Source: an uncultured Alphaproteobacteria bacterium
GTDB taxonomy: Bacteria; Pseudomonadota; Alphaproteobacteria; Rs-D84
DNA: 64,000 nucleotides
Direction of reading: 5' to 3'
NCBI GenBank assembly: GCA_944389135.1
Contig: CALXLG010000001.1
Location: 25,421 to 89,420 of the forward strand
The position numbers and the translations under genes were made by a program. The notes under the pieces are model-generated. The model saw only the letters and a list, made by a program, of their open reading frames with translations. It did not search any database and had not been told where the DNA came from. Positions 29,398 to 38,137 of the stretch are shown here, in pieces (within the stretch, counting starts at the first letter, position 1; each line of letters starts with the position of its first letter).

Positions 29398-31171
29398 TAT
29401 TTTGTTTTTTTAATAGGCTTTGTACTGCTAATGGAAAATCGGCACTATTCGCAAGGTAAGAGCCACTTATCAATAAATCTGCCCCAGCTTCCCAGCATTT
29501 TTTTGCGGTCTCTGGCGTAATGCCACCATCTACAGATATTGTATATTTTAACCCGTATTTTTTTCTGGTTGCATTAAGTATAGATATTTTGTGTAAAACG
29601 CTTTCTTCAAATGCTTGACCCGCTGCACCTGGTTTTACAGACATTATCATTACTTCATCTATATCACGAAGAATTGGTTTTAAAATTTGTACAGATGAAT
29701 CTGGGTTTAGTGCAACCCCAGCACGACGTGACGCAGCGTGAATTGCACGCAATGCGACTTTTACCCCAGAAGTATTTGTTGATAAGATTATTGTGTCGGC
29801 ACCTGCTTTTATTGCATCCGCAGCCCAAACTGCTGGGCTTTCTGTCATAAGGTGTACATGCAGATGTGCATCTGTATGTGAACGAATATATTTAAGTTCA
29901 GATATGCTTCCAGCAATGTTATCTACGTAAAAGCCGTCCATTATATCAACATGTATCATTGATATATCACCAGACTTAAATAAAGAATAAGTCATGGGGC
30001 TTTTCATATCAAAGCACAGCGTGCTGGGTAAAATAGGTATGAAACGTTTTTTTACTTTTGGTTTCTTTTTGAATGCTTTTGATAGTTTTGTTGTTAAGTT
30101 TTTCCATTTGTTTTGTCTGTCTGCATATGCTTGCCGATGCAAAGATTCTGATTGCCATATATAATCAGATAATGCACGTATAGATGCGTCAGAATGTAAG
30201 TTAACAACTGGTAAACTAAAAGCATTTTCTATAAATTCGGAAATGTTTTCTATTTCTGCACCACCACCAGTTATTATGATTTGACAAGGACGATATTTCA
30301 TAAATGATGGTGCACATTCTGATTTTAATAAGGATATAGTATCAACTATGTGGGGTAAGATAATGTCGTTTATATCTGCCCTTGAAAATTCATATTCTGT
30401 ATCTGCAGGGGTAAATCTGTCCATCTCTTTTGGCATAAGACTGGCGACATTCTTTTTTATTCTTTCCGCGTCATCAAAATTTATTTTTAGCTTTTCAGAT
30501 ATTTCAAAAGTTATATCAGTGCCACCTGCTGGAATCTTTTTATGCCAAACAGGTCCACGATCTGTCCATATAGATGCGCTGGTATATTGGGCACCAAAAT
30601 CAATAAAAAGTGTTGTTTGTTTTTGCTTTCTAAACGCATAGTTTTGCAAAAATTGTGGGTCATAAAATGCATCCGATTGAATATGGGCACGTCTTAAAAA
30701 AGAAAATATTTCATCTAGTTTTTCATATGGGTAAAATATAGCACTAAACGCAGATATTAATTGTCTGTCTGTATAACCAATTGGTGCGAATAAGTTTCTT
30801 GCACTTGGGGTGTCGTATCTTAGTGGTATTATGTGCATCGGATAAAAACCATCGGGTGCGGTTATTTTTGATATCTGTGAGCGTATATCTGATGCGTTAA
30901 TTTTATGTTCGCTGCCCCAATTTATACTTTTAACCGACATTTCAAAATCAGAATTACCAAAGTTGCCCGTTATGTAAGCGGAATCAAAATGTGCACCAAT
31001 TTGTTTTTCTAATTCATCTATTACAGATTTCAAGGCAAATACTGTATCAAAGCTATCCACTGTAAATACTGCAGATTTATCTATGTTTCCAGAACGTACC
31101 CTGTGCGCAATACCACGAACACCACTGGTGCCAATATCTAAACATAAAAAAGAAGAATCAAATAAGTTCAT
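29393..31171 (-). CDS. FtsA fused to ribulose-phosphate 3-epimerase
   Basis: 592 aa in one uninterrupted frame. Residues 1-377 are FtsA, the actin-like anchor of FtsZ: LDIGTSGVRG phosphate-1 loop, YPMHIIPL 1C region, FIDFGAQYTS phosphate-2, ITGGGAEI adenosine motif. Residues 378-592 are a complete Rpe TIM barrel: ILPSTL, HVDIMDG (H407, D409), HLM (H440), MSVKPGAAGQ and ISVDGG (D548). All four metal/catalytic positions of the Rpe family are kept, though the VNPGFGGQ loop is altered. FtsA's usual C-terminal amphipathic helix seems to survive as the linker (KWKNLTTKLSKAFKKK). The gene follows ftsQ by 6 nt. Confidence 0.9.
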   Translation of the reverse strand: MNLFDSSFLCLDIGTSGVRGIAHRVRSGNIDKSAVFTVDSFDTVFALKSVIDELEKQIGAHFDSAYITGNFGNSDFEMSVKSINWGSEHKINASDIRSQISKITAPDGFYPMHIIPLRYDTPSARNLFAPIGYTDRQLISAFSAIFYPYEKLDEIFSFLRRAHIQSDAFYDPQFLQNYAFRKQKQTTLFIDFGAQYTSASIWTDRGPVWHKKIPAGGTDITFEISEKLKINFDDAERIKKNVASLMPKEMDRFTPADTEYEFSRADINDIILPHIVDTISLLKSECAPSFMKYRPCQIIITGGGAEIENISEFIENAFSLPVVNLHSDASIRALSDYIWQSESLHRQAYADRQNKWKNLTTKLSKAFKKKPKVKKRFIPILPSTLCFDMKSPMTYSLFKSGDISMIHVDIMDGFYVDNIAGSISELKYIRSHTDAHLHVHLMTESPAVWAADAIKAGADTIILSTNTSGVKVALRAIHAASRRAGVALNPDSSVQILKPILRDIDEVMIMSVKPGAAGQAFEESVLHKISILNATRKKYGLKYTISVDGGITPETAKKCWEAGADLLISGSYLANSADFPLAVQSLLKKQNN

Positions 31172-31177
31172 TATTCT

Positions 31178-31858
31178 TTATTTTACTAAGATTCTAGAGC
31201 TATCCCTTAAGTCCAGAACTTTTATTTTTTTTGATAATATTTTGTGGTTGTTATTTAATACAATTAAACTGCCAATCGCATCTGTTGGGTTCTTTTCTGG
31301 CAACATTACGGTTATTCCACCGTTTGTGTGCAGATTCCATCTTCTACCTTCAACCCATTCAAGATAATCTAAATCACCAAGCATATTATGTGCAGCCTTT
31401 GTTATTTCTGATATGTCGTCAGGTACTGGACCACGAAAAACGACGGTTCCTTCATCTCGTTCAGATTTAGGCCTTTTTACAATGGTGCCGTCCGCAGATA
31501 AAGGGAAATAGTTTTCGCCGTCACTCCATAAGGCAACCGCTTTATAAAGTTCTACCTTAACAGATAAATTTCCGTCTGGTTTTCTACGTACGGCAGATTC
31601 TTTTACACCAGGTACATCATTAATGCGCTGGTTTATTTCTGATAAATTTATGTCATAAGATTTTGTTCCAGGGGCAACTGCTGCGGCGGTTGCAACCGCT
31701 GTTAAATCTTTATCCTTTGAGTCTGTTGATATCGATATGCTGCGCACTTTTGCCGCAGAACCGTAACCAAGACCCGTCATGATAATTCGTGTAGAAAAGT
31801 ATATCGCCAGAATTATGGCAATTACAAAATATAACCAAAATAATATTGAGCGCTTCAT
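31178..31858 (-). CDS. ftsQ: Cell division protein FtsQ
   Basis: 226 aa. A short cytoplasmic tail, one transmembrane helix (about 6-26), a POTRA domain (about 75-115, ending near the VRRKPDGNLSVKVE strand) and the FtsQ beta domain with the C-terminal VLDLRDSSRILVK motif. It bridges early and late divisome proteins in the inner membrane and periplasm. The N-terminal tail is shorter than in most alphaproteobacteria. It is directly upstream of ftsA, the usual order. Confidence 0.9.
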   Translation of the reverse strand: MKRSILFWLYFVIAIILAIYFSTRIIMTGLGYGSAAKVRSISISTDSKDKDLTAVATAAAVAPGTKSYDINLSEINQRINDVPGVKESAVRRKPDGNLSVKVELYKAVALWSDGENYFPLSADGTIVKRPKSERDEGTVVFRGPVPDDISEITKAAHNMLGDLDYLEWVEGRRWNLHTNGGITVMLPEKNPTDAIGSLIVLNNNHKILSKKIKVLDLRDSSRILVK

Positions 31859-31907
31859 GCGATTTATTATATCACATTTTTATTTAATTGGAAATGTTTG
31901 ACTGATT

Positions 31908-32288
31908 TTAACTGGCACGTAACAGATAACCGCGTCTAAACATACACTTACGATATGCACCAACAGTTTTTGATGTCGTGTTCCTTGGAACTGATAATAA
32001 TGAACGTTGACCCACATCTTTATATTCGTTGGATTGAAATGTTACCCACAGACCGTCCCAATCAGGCATAATATTGCTTTGATTAGGTGAAAGTAGCTTC
32101 GCAATTCTAGAACGAGGCATATAAGAAGGTTCGTTTATTCCTAAGCACGCCTTATGGTCACGAACGAATTGTTCCATTGTTACGGATTCGTTTTCCCAGT
32201 TTAGTATAGTGGCATCATCTAAACTGCCACGATTGACGGATGCGCATGCTGTTAATGCTAATAATAATGCTAGGTATTTTATTCTCAT
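31908..32288 (-). CDS. Small lipoprotein of unknown function
   Basis: 126 aa with lipobox LTAC (Cys at about residue 15). It has HKACLG and YRKCMFRRGY motifs in the mature part, the latter near the end, as in many short alphaproteobacterial lipoproteins whose terminal CMxxRGY is conserved. No specific function known. It lies 49 nt upstream of ftsQ on the same strand and may be co-transcribed. Confidence 0.72.
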   Translation of the reverse strand: MRIKYLALLLALTACASVNRGSLDDATILNWENESVTMEQFVRDHKACLGINEPSYMPRSRIAKLLSPNQSNIMPDWDGLWVTFQSNEYKDVGQRSLLSVPRNTTSKTVGAYRKCMFRRGYLLRAS

Positions 32289-32307
32289 GTGTTATATTAT
32301 AATTTAA

Positions 32308-32337
32308 TTGCCTTAGGGGGGCAATAGTTTTTATAAT
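32308..32337 (+). promoter_or_regulatory. Promoter of the pilN-like/lol operon
   Basis: TTGCCT (32308-32313), 18-nt spacer, TATAAT (32332-32337). Same architecture as the promoter of pilO-P-Q-R at 7260. Confidence 0.6.
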
Positions 32338-32364
32338 AGGGAAAAAGGGATATAGGAAAGAGTC

Positions 32365-32691
32365 ATGGCGATAACTGTTCAAAATTTTGTTAAACTGGCA
32401 AACTTTTATAACCAAATGACAATGATGATGTCTGCTATATGTGTGCAAAAAGGTGGTATCGCAATGGAAAATTATGTAGGGCGCTTCTTTGCAGCAGATA
32501 CTTTAGAGTTTGTTGCAGAATATGGTCGTAGATTGTTTAATGCTGAAAAAGGTAAGTTGCCTGCAGATGTGATTGCTGTTATAAAAAAGTTTGATGAACA
32601 ATATAAAAAAGTGCAAAATTTAACTACGCCAACACAAAAACCAATATATGAAATGACTTTGGAAGAATTTGAAAGAGTTATGAATATATAA
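32365..32691 (+). CDS. Hypothetical helical protein upstream of the PilN-like gene
   Basis: 108 aa, no signal peptide and no recognised domain. Met-rich N-terminal half, then a charged helix and the C-terminal YEMTLEEFERVMNI. GGAAAG lies at the right distance from the ATG. It is the first gene of the unit that runs on to the secretin-like protein, so a pilus-related accessory role is possible but unsupported. Confidence 0.65.
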   Translation: MAITVQNFVKLANFYNQMTMMMSAICVQKGGIAMENYVGRFFAADTLEFVAEYGRRLFNAEKGKLPADVIAVIKKFDEQYKKVQNLTTPTQKPIYEMTLEEFERVMNI

Positions 32692-32714
32692 ATCGGAAAG
32701 ATTAAGGGGCTGAA

Positions 32715-34058
32715 ATGAAAAAATTAAAGGCAGTTTGTAAAATGTTTATCGCGCTGGTTGCTGTGGTGATTTGCTTTGGGTGTGCGCAAAATCAATCTCA
32801 AGAACCACAATACGATACGATAAACGTTGTTGAAAATTTCGTTATAGATGAAAATTCTGTTCCAATCTTTCCGAAAAAAGCAGCGTTGACTACTGATACG
32901 GCCCGTCGGTTTTCAATTGATTTGCCAAAGCGGTGCAAGGTAGATTGGGACAATCAAAGCGTTGTATCTGTTGTACCAGAAGAGAAAATTGAAATTGTTC
33001 GCCTTGGGGTTGGTGATAGCTTGCCTGACTTAAAAGTATCTGATTATGAATTCAAAGAACTTACTGTAAAGCAGGCGTTAGATAAATTGCTGGAAGGTAC
33101 GGATATTTCAGTAGTAGAAGACGAAGATATGATTGAAAAAATATCAGGTTCTATATCTTCGGGTACTCTTGTTGATTCTGTTGAATTAATGTCAAAAATG
33201 GGGCGCGTTTATTATTCTTATGATGCCGAGGTTGGCGAAATACATTTGAACCATCGTGCAAAGTGGATGATAAAAATGCCAAAAGACGAAAGCATAATAA
33301 TGGCGTTGTTGGATGCTATGCATGGTGCAGATATGAGAAACTTACTGGTTGATTGGCAGGATAAAACAGTCGTTTTTGAAGGCAATTATCAGACAGAACG
33401 TGAAGTCGCAAAAATAATATCTGATATCTCCTCAAAAAAGTATATGTTGGCATGGGATATTGATGTGTATCGTGTATATCCACGTACAGACAATCCTATT
33501 ATATGGATGAATCTTTTGCCTGCTTTTGGGGAAAATAATGTAAAGATGTCAATTCCTGGGGTTGTGGGGCGTGCTTTGGTGGTAAGTCCGGAAATAAATA
33601 CAAAAACTTTGCAAGAATTTTTAGCGCAACAAGCAAATGTTGTTTTAATTTCTCAGGGTACATTCGTTATACCAAACGGTTGGCAATCAAGATTTGATAT
33701 CGGTCAATGCAGTAAAGAAGATAGATTAGAGACAGATTTAATAATTGGTGCAACAGGTAAGTACGGTGATTATGGTGGACGTCAAAAAATTGATGCAAAG
33801 ATTGTTTTGCGTACAAGTCAAGGTGAGTTGTCTTCATTTAATATACCGTCAAATGTTGGCGATAATTACGTTATAATTGGTATACCAACACATTCTTTCG
33901 TTACAACACCAGAGACTTTAATTAGCCCATTTGCAGAATTGGTTGTCTTTATGTCGCCACGTATAATATCTATAATAGATGCTGTTCAAATAGATACGGA
34001 TATTACACCAACACAATTAGTTGGCGATGCGTTGCGTGACTTCTTAAGTGAAGAATAA
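32715..34058 (+). CDS. PilN-like type IVb pilus secretin lipoprotein
   Basis: 447 aa. The N-terminus is lipoprotein-like but with an atypical lipobox (CFGC). It is followed by an N0/STN-like region (about 95-170), an N1-like region (about 180-260) and a C-terminal beta-rich region with VVLISQGTFVIPNGWQSRFDIGQ and a late VVFMSPRII strand, as in the secretin core. The match to R64 PilN is by layout and by the presence of PilO/P/Q/R elsewhere in the window. It is shorter than usual (about 520-560 aa). It would form the outer-membrane pore for the pilus. Confidence 0.65.
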   Translation: MKKLKAVCKMFIALVAVVICFGCAQNQSQEPQYDTINVVENFVIDENSVPIFPKKAALTTDTARRFSIDLPKRCKVDWDNQSVVSVVPEEKIEIVRLGVGDSLPDLKVSDYEFKELTVKQALDKLLEGTDISVVEDEDMIEKISGSISSGTLVDSVELMSKMGRVYYSYDAEVGEIHLNHRAKWMIKMPKDESIIMALLDAMHGADMRNLLVDWQDKTVVFEGNYQTEREVAKIISDISSKKYMLAWDIDVYRVYPRTDNPIIWMNLLPAFGENNVKMSIPGVVGRALVVSPEINTKTLQEFLAQQANVVLISQGTFVIPNGWQSRFDIGQCSKEDRLETDLIIGATGKYGDYGGRQKIDAKIVLRTSQGELSSFNIPSNVGDNYVIIGIPTHSFVTTPETLISPFAELVVFMSPRIISIIDAVQIDTDITPTQLVGDALRDFLSEE

Positions 34059-34067
34059 GGATTATAG

Positions 34068-35321
34068 ATGTTTTCAAGGCTGGAAAGAAAAATTGCTTTT
34101 AGATATTTAGCTGCAAAAAAACGTGGCTTTGGTTCGGTTGTTTCGTGGGTATCGTTGATAGGTATTATGTTAGGCGTTGCAACGTTAATTGTTGTTATGT
34201 CTGTAATGGGTGGTTTTCATGATACTTTATTATCACGTATAGTTGGTATGAATGGGCATGTTGTTGTTTATCATCAAGATGGGGCTATTGCTGATTATGA
34301 TTTCTTGATTGATAAGATGAAGCAGAACAAAGTTGTAATGGCAAATGCAACCGGTATTGTACCTATTGCCGAAGGGCAGGTTATGGCAACTGCAAATGGT
34401 AATAATACTGGTGCAATGATACGTGGCATAAAGATGTCTGATTTAAAAGCAAAAACTGCAACAGGTACAAAAATTTATGGCAAGGCTTTAGATGATATAG
34501 CAGATGGGGAATTAGTTGCAGGGGCTTCTTTGACACGTGCGTTGCGTGTTGGTATGGGTGATAAAATTTCTTTGGTTTCTGCAAATGGTGCAACACCAAC
34601 ACCGTTTGGCTCGATGCCACGAATTATGGCGTATCCTGTAATGTCTTCTTTCTTTATGGGGATGTATGAATACGATTCTGGTTATATTTTTATGCCACTA
34701 GAAACAGCGCAGAAGTATTTGAATATTGGGAATGCAGTTACGCATATTGATTTGTTCTTAAAGAATCCAGAAGAAACAGAAGAAGTTCGTGATGCATTAT
34801 CCAATTTATTACCGACAGGTTTTGTCGTTCGTGATTGGCGTGATTTAAATCGTGGTTTTGTGGGGGCCTTGCAGGTTGAATCAAATGTTATGTTCTTAAT
34901 TTTGATGTTAATAATAATAGTCGCTGCATTTAATATTGTATCAAGTTTAGTTATGTTGGTTAAAGATAAGTCAAAAGATATTGCGGTACTGCGTACGTTC
35001 GGTGTTTCTCGTCATTCTATGATGAAGATATTTATTTTATCTGGTACTAGTATCGGCGTAATAGGTTCTTTATTTGGTACTGTGTTGGGGGTATTGGTTG
35101 CTGTGTATATAGAACCAATACGCCAGTTTGTTCAGTGGGCAACAGGACGTGATTTGTTTCCTGCAGAACTTTATTATTTATCAGAATTACCGTCTAAGCT
35201 TGTGCCTAGTACGGTTGTGGGTATTGCTGTTTTAGCAATAGCTTTGGCTTTCTTGGCGACTATATATCCAGCTTGGAAGGCGGCAAATACAGACCCTGTT
35301 GAAGTTTTAAGAAATGAATAA
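34068..35321 (+). CDS. Lipoprotein-releasing ABC transporter permease (LolC/LolE family)
   Basis: 417 aa. Four transmembrane helices (about 25-50, 275-300, 320-350, 385-405) and a large periplasmic domain after the first. N-terminal FRYLAAKKRGFGSVVSWVSLIGIMLGVATLI and C-terminal ATIYPAWKAANTDPVEVLRNE are family hallmarks. It extracts outer-membrane lipoproteins from the inner membrane together with LolD. Only one permease is present here, so it may act as a homodimer. The 9-nt gap to the upstream gene and 12 nt to lolD indicate an operon. Confidence 0.93.
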   Translation: MFSRLERKIAFRYLAAKKRGFGSVVSWVSLIGIMLGVATLIVVMSVMGGFHDTLLSRIVGMNGHVVVYHQDGAIADYDFLIDKMKQNKVVMANATGIVPIAEGQVMATANGNNTGAMIRGIKMSDLKAKTATGTKIYGKALDDIADGELVAGASLTRALRVGMGDKISLVSANGATPTPFGSMPRIMAYPVMSSFFMGMYEYDSGYIFMPLETAQKYLNIGNAVTHIDLFLKNPEETEEVRDALSNLLPTGFVVRDWRDLNRGFVGALQVESNVMFLILMLIIIVAAFNIVSSLVMLVKDKSKDIAVLRTFGVSRHSMMKIFILSGTSIGVIGSLFGTVLGVLVAVYIEPIRQFVQWATGRDLFPAELYYLSELPSKLVPSTVVGIAVLAIALAFLATIYPAWKAANTDPVEVLRNE

Positions 35322-35333
35322 AGGAAACGCATA

Positions 35334-36044
35334 ATGGCAGGCATATTAAAATCTTTGTCAAAAGTATCAAAAGGCGACGTTGTTTTGTCAGTGCGTGATA
35401 TTAAAAAGACTTTTATAGAAGGTGGACAGCCTCTTCATATATTACGTGGTGGCGGTTTTGATTTGCACAAAGGTGAAATAATTGCGTTGGTTGGACCGTC
35501 TGGCAGTGGTAAGTCTACACTTCTGCAGTGCGTTGGTTTGTTAGATAAGCCAACAGCAGGCAGTATTTTAGTTGCAGGTACGCCCGTACAGAAAATGGAC
35601 GATGAAATGCGTACATTAATGCGCAGACGTAAAATAGGATTCGTTTATCAACGACATAATTTGTTGTCAGACTTTACGGCCGTGGAAAATGTTGTTTTGC
35701 CGATGTTGGCAAATGGGGTCAGGGAAGACGAGGCAAATGAAAAAGCTATGAAACTATTGCGGGCGGCAAACGTAGCACATAGAGCTTCGCATTTACCTGG
35801 CGAGATGTCAGGGGGTGAACAACAGCGTACCGCGGTTGCGCGTGCTTTGGCAAATAATCCAGAAATTTTATTGGCAGACGAACCAACTGGCAGCTTGGAC
35901 CCTGCACATGCAACAACAGTTTTTGATTTATTAATGGATTTAGTCAGAAAAAATAAAATGGCAATGCTGTTTGTGACCCATGATATGAATTTAGCATCAC
36001 GGGCTGATAAAAAGATTACCATTAAAGACGGTTTTGTGGAATAA
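35334..36044 (+). CDS. lolD: Lipoprotein-releasing ABC transporter ATP-binding protein LolD
   Basis: 236 aa. Walker A GPSGSGKST (about 54-62), Q-loop, signature MSGGEQQR, Walker B LLADEPTG and H-loop FVTHD are complete. It drives lipoprotein release with the permease encoded just upstream. The region after it holds membrane-anchored proteins unique to this lineage. Confidence 0.95.
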   Translation: MAGILKSLSKVSKGDVVLSVRDIKKTFIEGGQPLHILRGGGFDLHKGEIIALVGPSGSGKSTLLQCVGLLDKPTAGSILVAGTPVQKMDDEMRTLMRRRKIGFVYQRHNLLSDFTAVENVVLPMLANGVREDEANEKAMKLLRAANVAHRASHLPGEMSGGEQQRTAVARALANNPEILLADEPTGSLDPAHATTVFDLLMDLVRKNKMAMLFVTHDMNLASRADKKITIKDGFVE

Positions 36045-36064
36045 TATATAAAAGAGGGGGAGAT

Positions 36065-36499
36065 ATGGTAAAAAAAGCAGATATTAAACGTTCTTTGAAA
36101 TGGCACAAATTTTGGGCGTTGTTTGCTTTGGTTGGTTTGTTTTCCTGTGGTTTTGTTCTGGGTGTGTTTTATGCTGATAGTAAAGACATGAAGATAAAAT
36201 CTGGTTCAGAAGAATGTGAATTATATGAAGCGGCAATAAAATCAAGAATTTTCCCAGCAGAAGAACCTAATTTCTTGGCGCATTATTATAATTATGTTTT
36301 ATATGGTCGGCTTTCTCAAAATGGTTGCGAAGAAAATAGAGAAATGTATGAAAATTTAGCCACCGCAGAATTAGAACTGGTTAATCTTTTGAAGGGTTCT
36401 GCAGATATAAAAAATTATGAAATGCATCAAATTATAATGGAATACGAAGCGGCTAAGTTATTAGAAGATAAAAATGATTTTTTGAAAAATAGTTTATAA
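36065..36499 (+). CDS. Membrane-anchored helical-repeat protein, family A member 1
   Basis: 144 aa. A basic N-terminus, one transmembrane helix with WALFALVGLFSCGFVLG (about 17-37), then an external helical repeat of the form ECELYEAAIKSRIFP...YGRLSQNGCEENREMYENLATAELELVNLL. The same anchor and repeat recur in the genes at 36517 and 38138, so these form a local paralogue family. GAGGGGGAG lies before the start. Function unknown; the repeat is short-TPR/Sel1-like only in general shape. Confidence 0.72.
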   Translation: MVKKADIKRSLKWHKFWALFALVGLFSCGFVLGVFYADSKDMKIKSGSEECELYEAAIKSRIFPAEEPNFLAHYYNYVLYGRLSQNGCEENREMYENLATAELELVNLLKGSADIKNYEMHQIIMEYEAAKLLEDKNDFLKNSL

Positions 36500-36516
36500 A
36501 TACTTTGGAGGGAAAT

Positions 36517-37230
36517 ATGAAAAAGACGGCAAAAAAACAAGTAAAAGAAACGAAATTAACGAAAGCGACAAACGTTTGTACTTGTAGCAGGGGACATAAA
36601 ATTTGGGCAGCGATTGCGTTGGCCGGTTTGTTTGCGTGCGGTTTGTTTGTTGGATTGTCTTATAATAGTGGTAATGAAAATAAAAGGCTTGCATTGGGGG
36701 TGGAAGAGTGTGATGCAATTGCCCAAGAAATTATAAATATAACAAAAACAGGGGCAACTAGTGAAACGGTTGGAACGCTTAGAGAATTAAACGAAGCATA
36801 TTCAAACGGTTGTGCAGGACGCTTGGTTATAATTGAAAAAGAAGCTGTTGAAACTAAAACAACAGAACATCCAGAAATAATCGCAACATGCAGTCGTATA
36901 GAACAATTATTAAAAACAAGACTTTATCCAGAAACAGAATCTGAAGCATGGAAGCATTTAAGTAATGCTGATACTTATAGTACTTTGGCAGAAAAAGGGT
37001 GCTCGGAAAATGCAGATATGTATAAATCTTTGGCATTGCGTGAAATAGAAATAGCAACGGCTTTGCAACCTGCAGAATCAATGGGTGAAAATAGTGTTGA
37101 AGTTGTTATAGATACCTATAAAAAACTTGATATGCAAAAAGAAGCGCAGGTATTTCTTGATAAAATAGAACAGTTAACAGACCCTGCAATAGATTTTATC
37201 TTAAAAATGGAAAAGATAATAAATGAATAA
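36517..37230 (+). CDS. Membrane-anchored helical-repeat protein, family A member 2
   Basis: 237 aa from the ATG at 36517, which has GGAGGG 5-10 nt upstream. A TTG 12 nt further upstream is the alternative. The anchor is HKIWAAIALAGLFACGLFVG (about 26-45). Two Cys-containing helical units follow (near 65-95 and 125-190), the second with ATCSRIEQLLKTRLYP and YSTLAEKGCSENADMYKSLALREIEIATAL. Its end overlaps the next start by 8 nt. Confidence 0.72.
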   Translation: MKKTAKKQVKETKLTKATNVCTCSRGHKIWAAIALAGLFACGLFVGLSYNSGNENKRLALGVEECDAIAQEIINITKTGATSETVGTLRELNEAYSNGCAGRLVIIEKEAVETKTTEHPEIIATCSRIEQLLKTRLYPETESEAWKHLSNADTYSTLAEKGCSENADMYKSLALREIEIATALQPAESMGENSVEVVIDTYKKLDMQKEAQVFLDKIEQLTDPAIDFILKMEKIINE

Positions 37231-37882
37231 AAATATAATAAAAATATTTACAGTTGTTTCTTTATTGTGTCTGCCTGCGTTGGCGGAAGACGCAACCACT
37301 GGAACGGTTAGTGAACGTATGGATTGTACGTCCATGCAAGAAAAAATTTCTGAATTGGCGGCGATAGAATCGCCAGATGAGGCAACAACAAATCAGCTGA
37401 ATCAATTAAAAGAAAGATATAGACGTGATTGTTCTAAAAGTGCATCTGGGCGTACGACTTCTGGGCGTGTGTCTACTTTGGCAGCGGCTGCTGTTGCGCC
37501 AGCCCCTGTTAGCGTGAAGGAAGTAGAAAAAGATGCTGCTGGTGTTTTAGAAGACTATATTGCACAAAAAACCTCAAATTGTGAGACTCTTAAAAATGCA
37601 ATAGATACCATGACGCTAACAGAAGACGAAAAAGCAAAACTACAAAGTCAATATGATGCAGATTGTGTAAATATTGTTGCAGAAGATAAGGTTGAGGAAA
37701 TATCAGAAGAAGAAAAGGCTGCTAATTTAGCAGCGGGACTTTGTGCAGATGGCAGTAAACCAAATAGATTTGGTTGCTGTGAAGGTGAGACCTTTAAAGA
37801 TTTAGGCAATTTACAATTTGCGTGCTGTCCAGACGATGGGGGCGAATGTTATACACCAATGAACTCAGGGACTTTGTTATGA
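37223..37882 (+). CDS. Secreted protein with C-terminal Cys-rich DGSK motif
   Basis: 219 aa with a signal peptide (cleavage near ALA-E, residue 21). The middle is helical with scattered Cys. The C-terminus (about 170-213) is a compact Cys-rich unit: CADGSKPNRFGCCEGE, then CCPDDGGEC. The same unit forms most of the next small protein. The Cys pattern C-x10-CC-x14-CC-x6-C suggests a disulfide-stabilised domain in the periplasm or outside. No family recognised. Confidence 0.72.
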   Translation: MNKNIIKIFTVVSLLCLPALAEDATTGTVSERMDCTSMQEKISELAAIESPDEATTNQLNQLKERYRRDCSKSASGRTTSGRVSTLAAAAVAPAPVSVKEVEKDAAGVLEDYIAQKTSNCETLKNAIDTMTLTEDEKAKLQSQYDADCVNIVAEDKVEEISEEEKAANLAAGLCADGSKPNRFGCCEGETFKDLGNLQFACCPDDGGECYTPMNSGTLL

Positions 37883-38121
37883 AGATAGATTTATATACGT
37901 GGCAAAAATATTTAATAGTTTTTATCTTGGGTATATTAGTTGGTTGGGGAATAACAGCTTATTCAAATATGCCAAAAACTAGCGGAAATGCGATGTGCCC
38001 TGACGGTAGCAAGGCGGATAAAAATGGTTGTTGTGCTGGCGAGATTTATACAGATATGGGGGATTTAGGTTTTAACTGTTGTCCAGAAGATGGCTCGGAT
38101 TGTTTTCCACCAATCAGATAA
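37879..38121 (+). CDS. Small membrane-anchored protein with Cys-rich DGSK motif
   Basis: 80 aa from the ATG at 37879 (ATGA overlap with the preceding stop); the longer TTG start at 37822 is rejected. One transmembrane helix (about 9-28) is followed by the Cys-rich unit CPDGSKADKNGCCAGE ... CCPEDGSDCFPP, nearly superimposable on the C-terminus of the protein encoded just upstream. Confidence 0.75.
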   Translation: MKIDLYTWQKYLIVFILGILVGWGITAYSNMPKTSGNAMCPDGSKADKNGCCAGEIYTDMGDLGFNCCPEDGSDCFPPIR

Positions 38122-38137
38122 AAATAAGGGGGGATAA

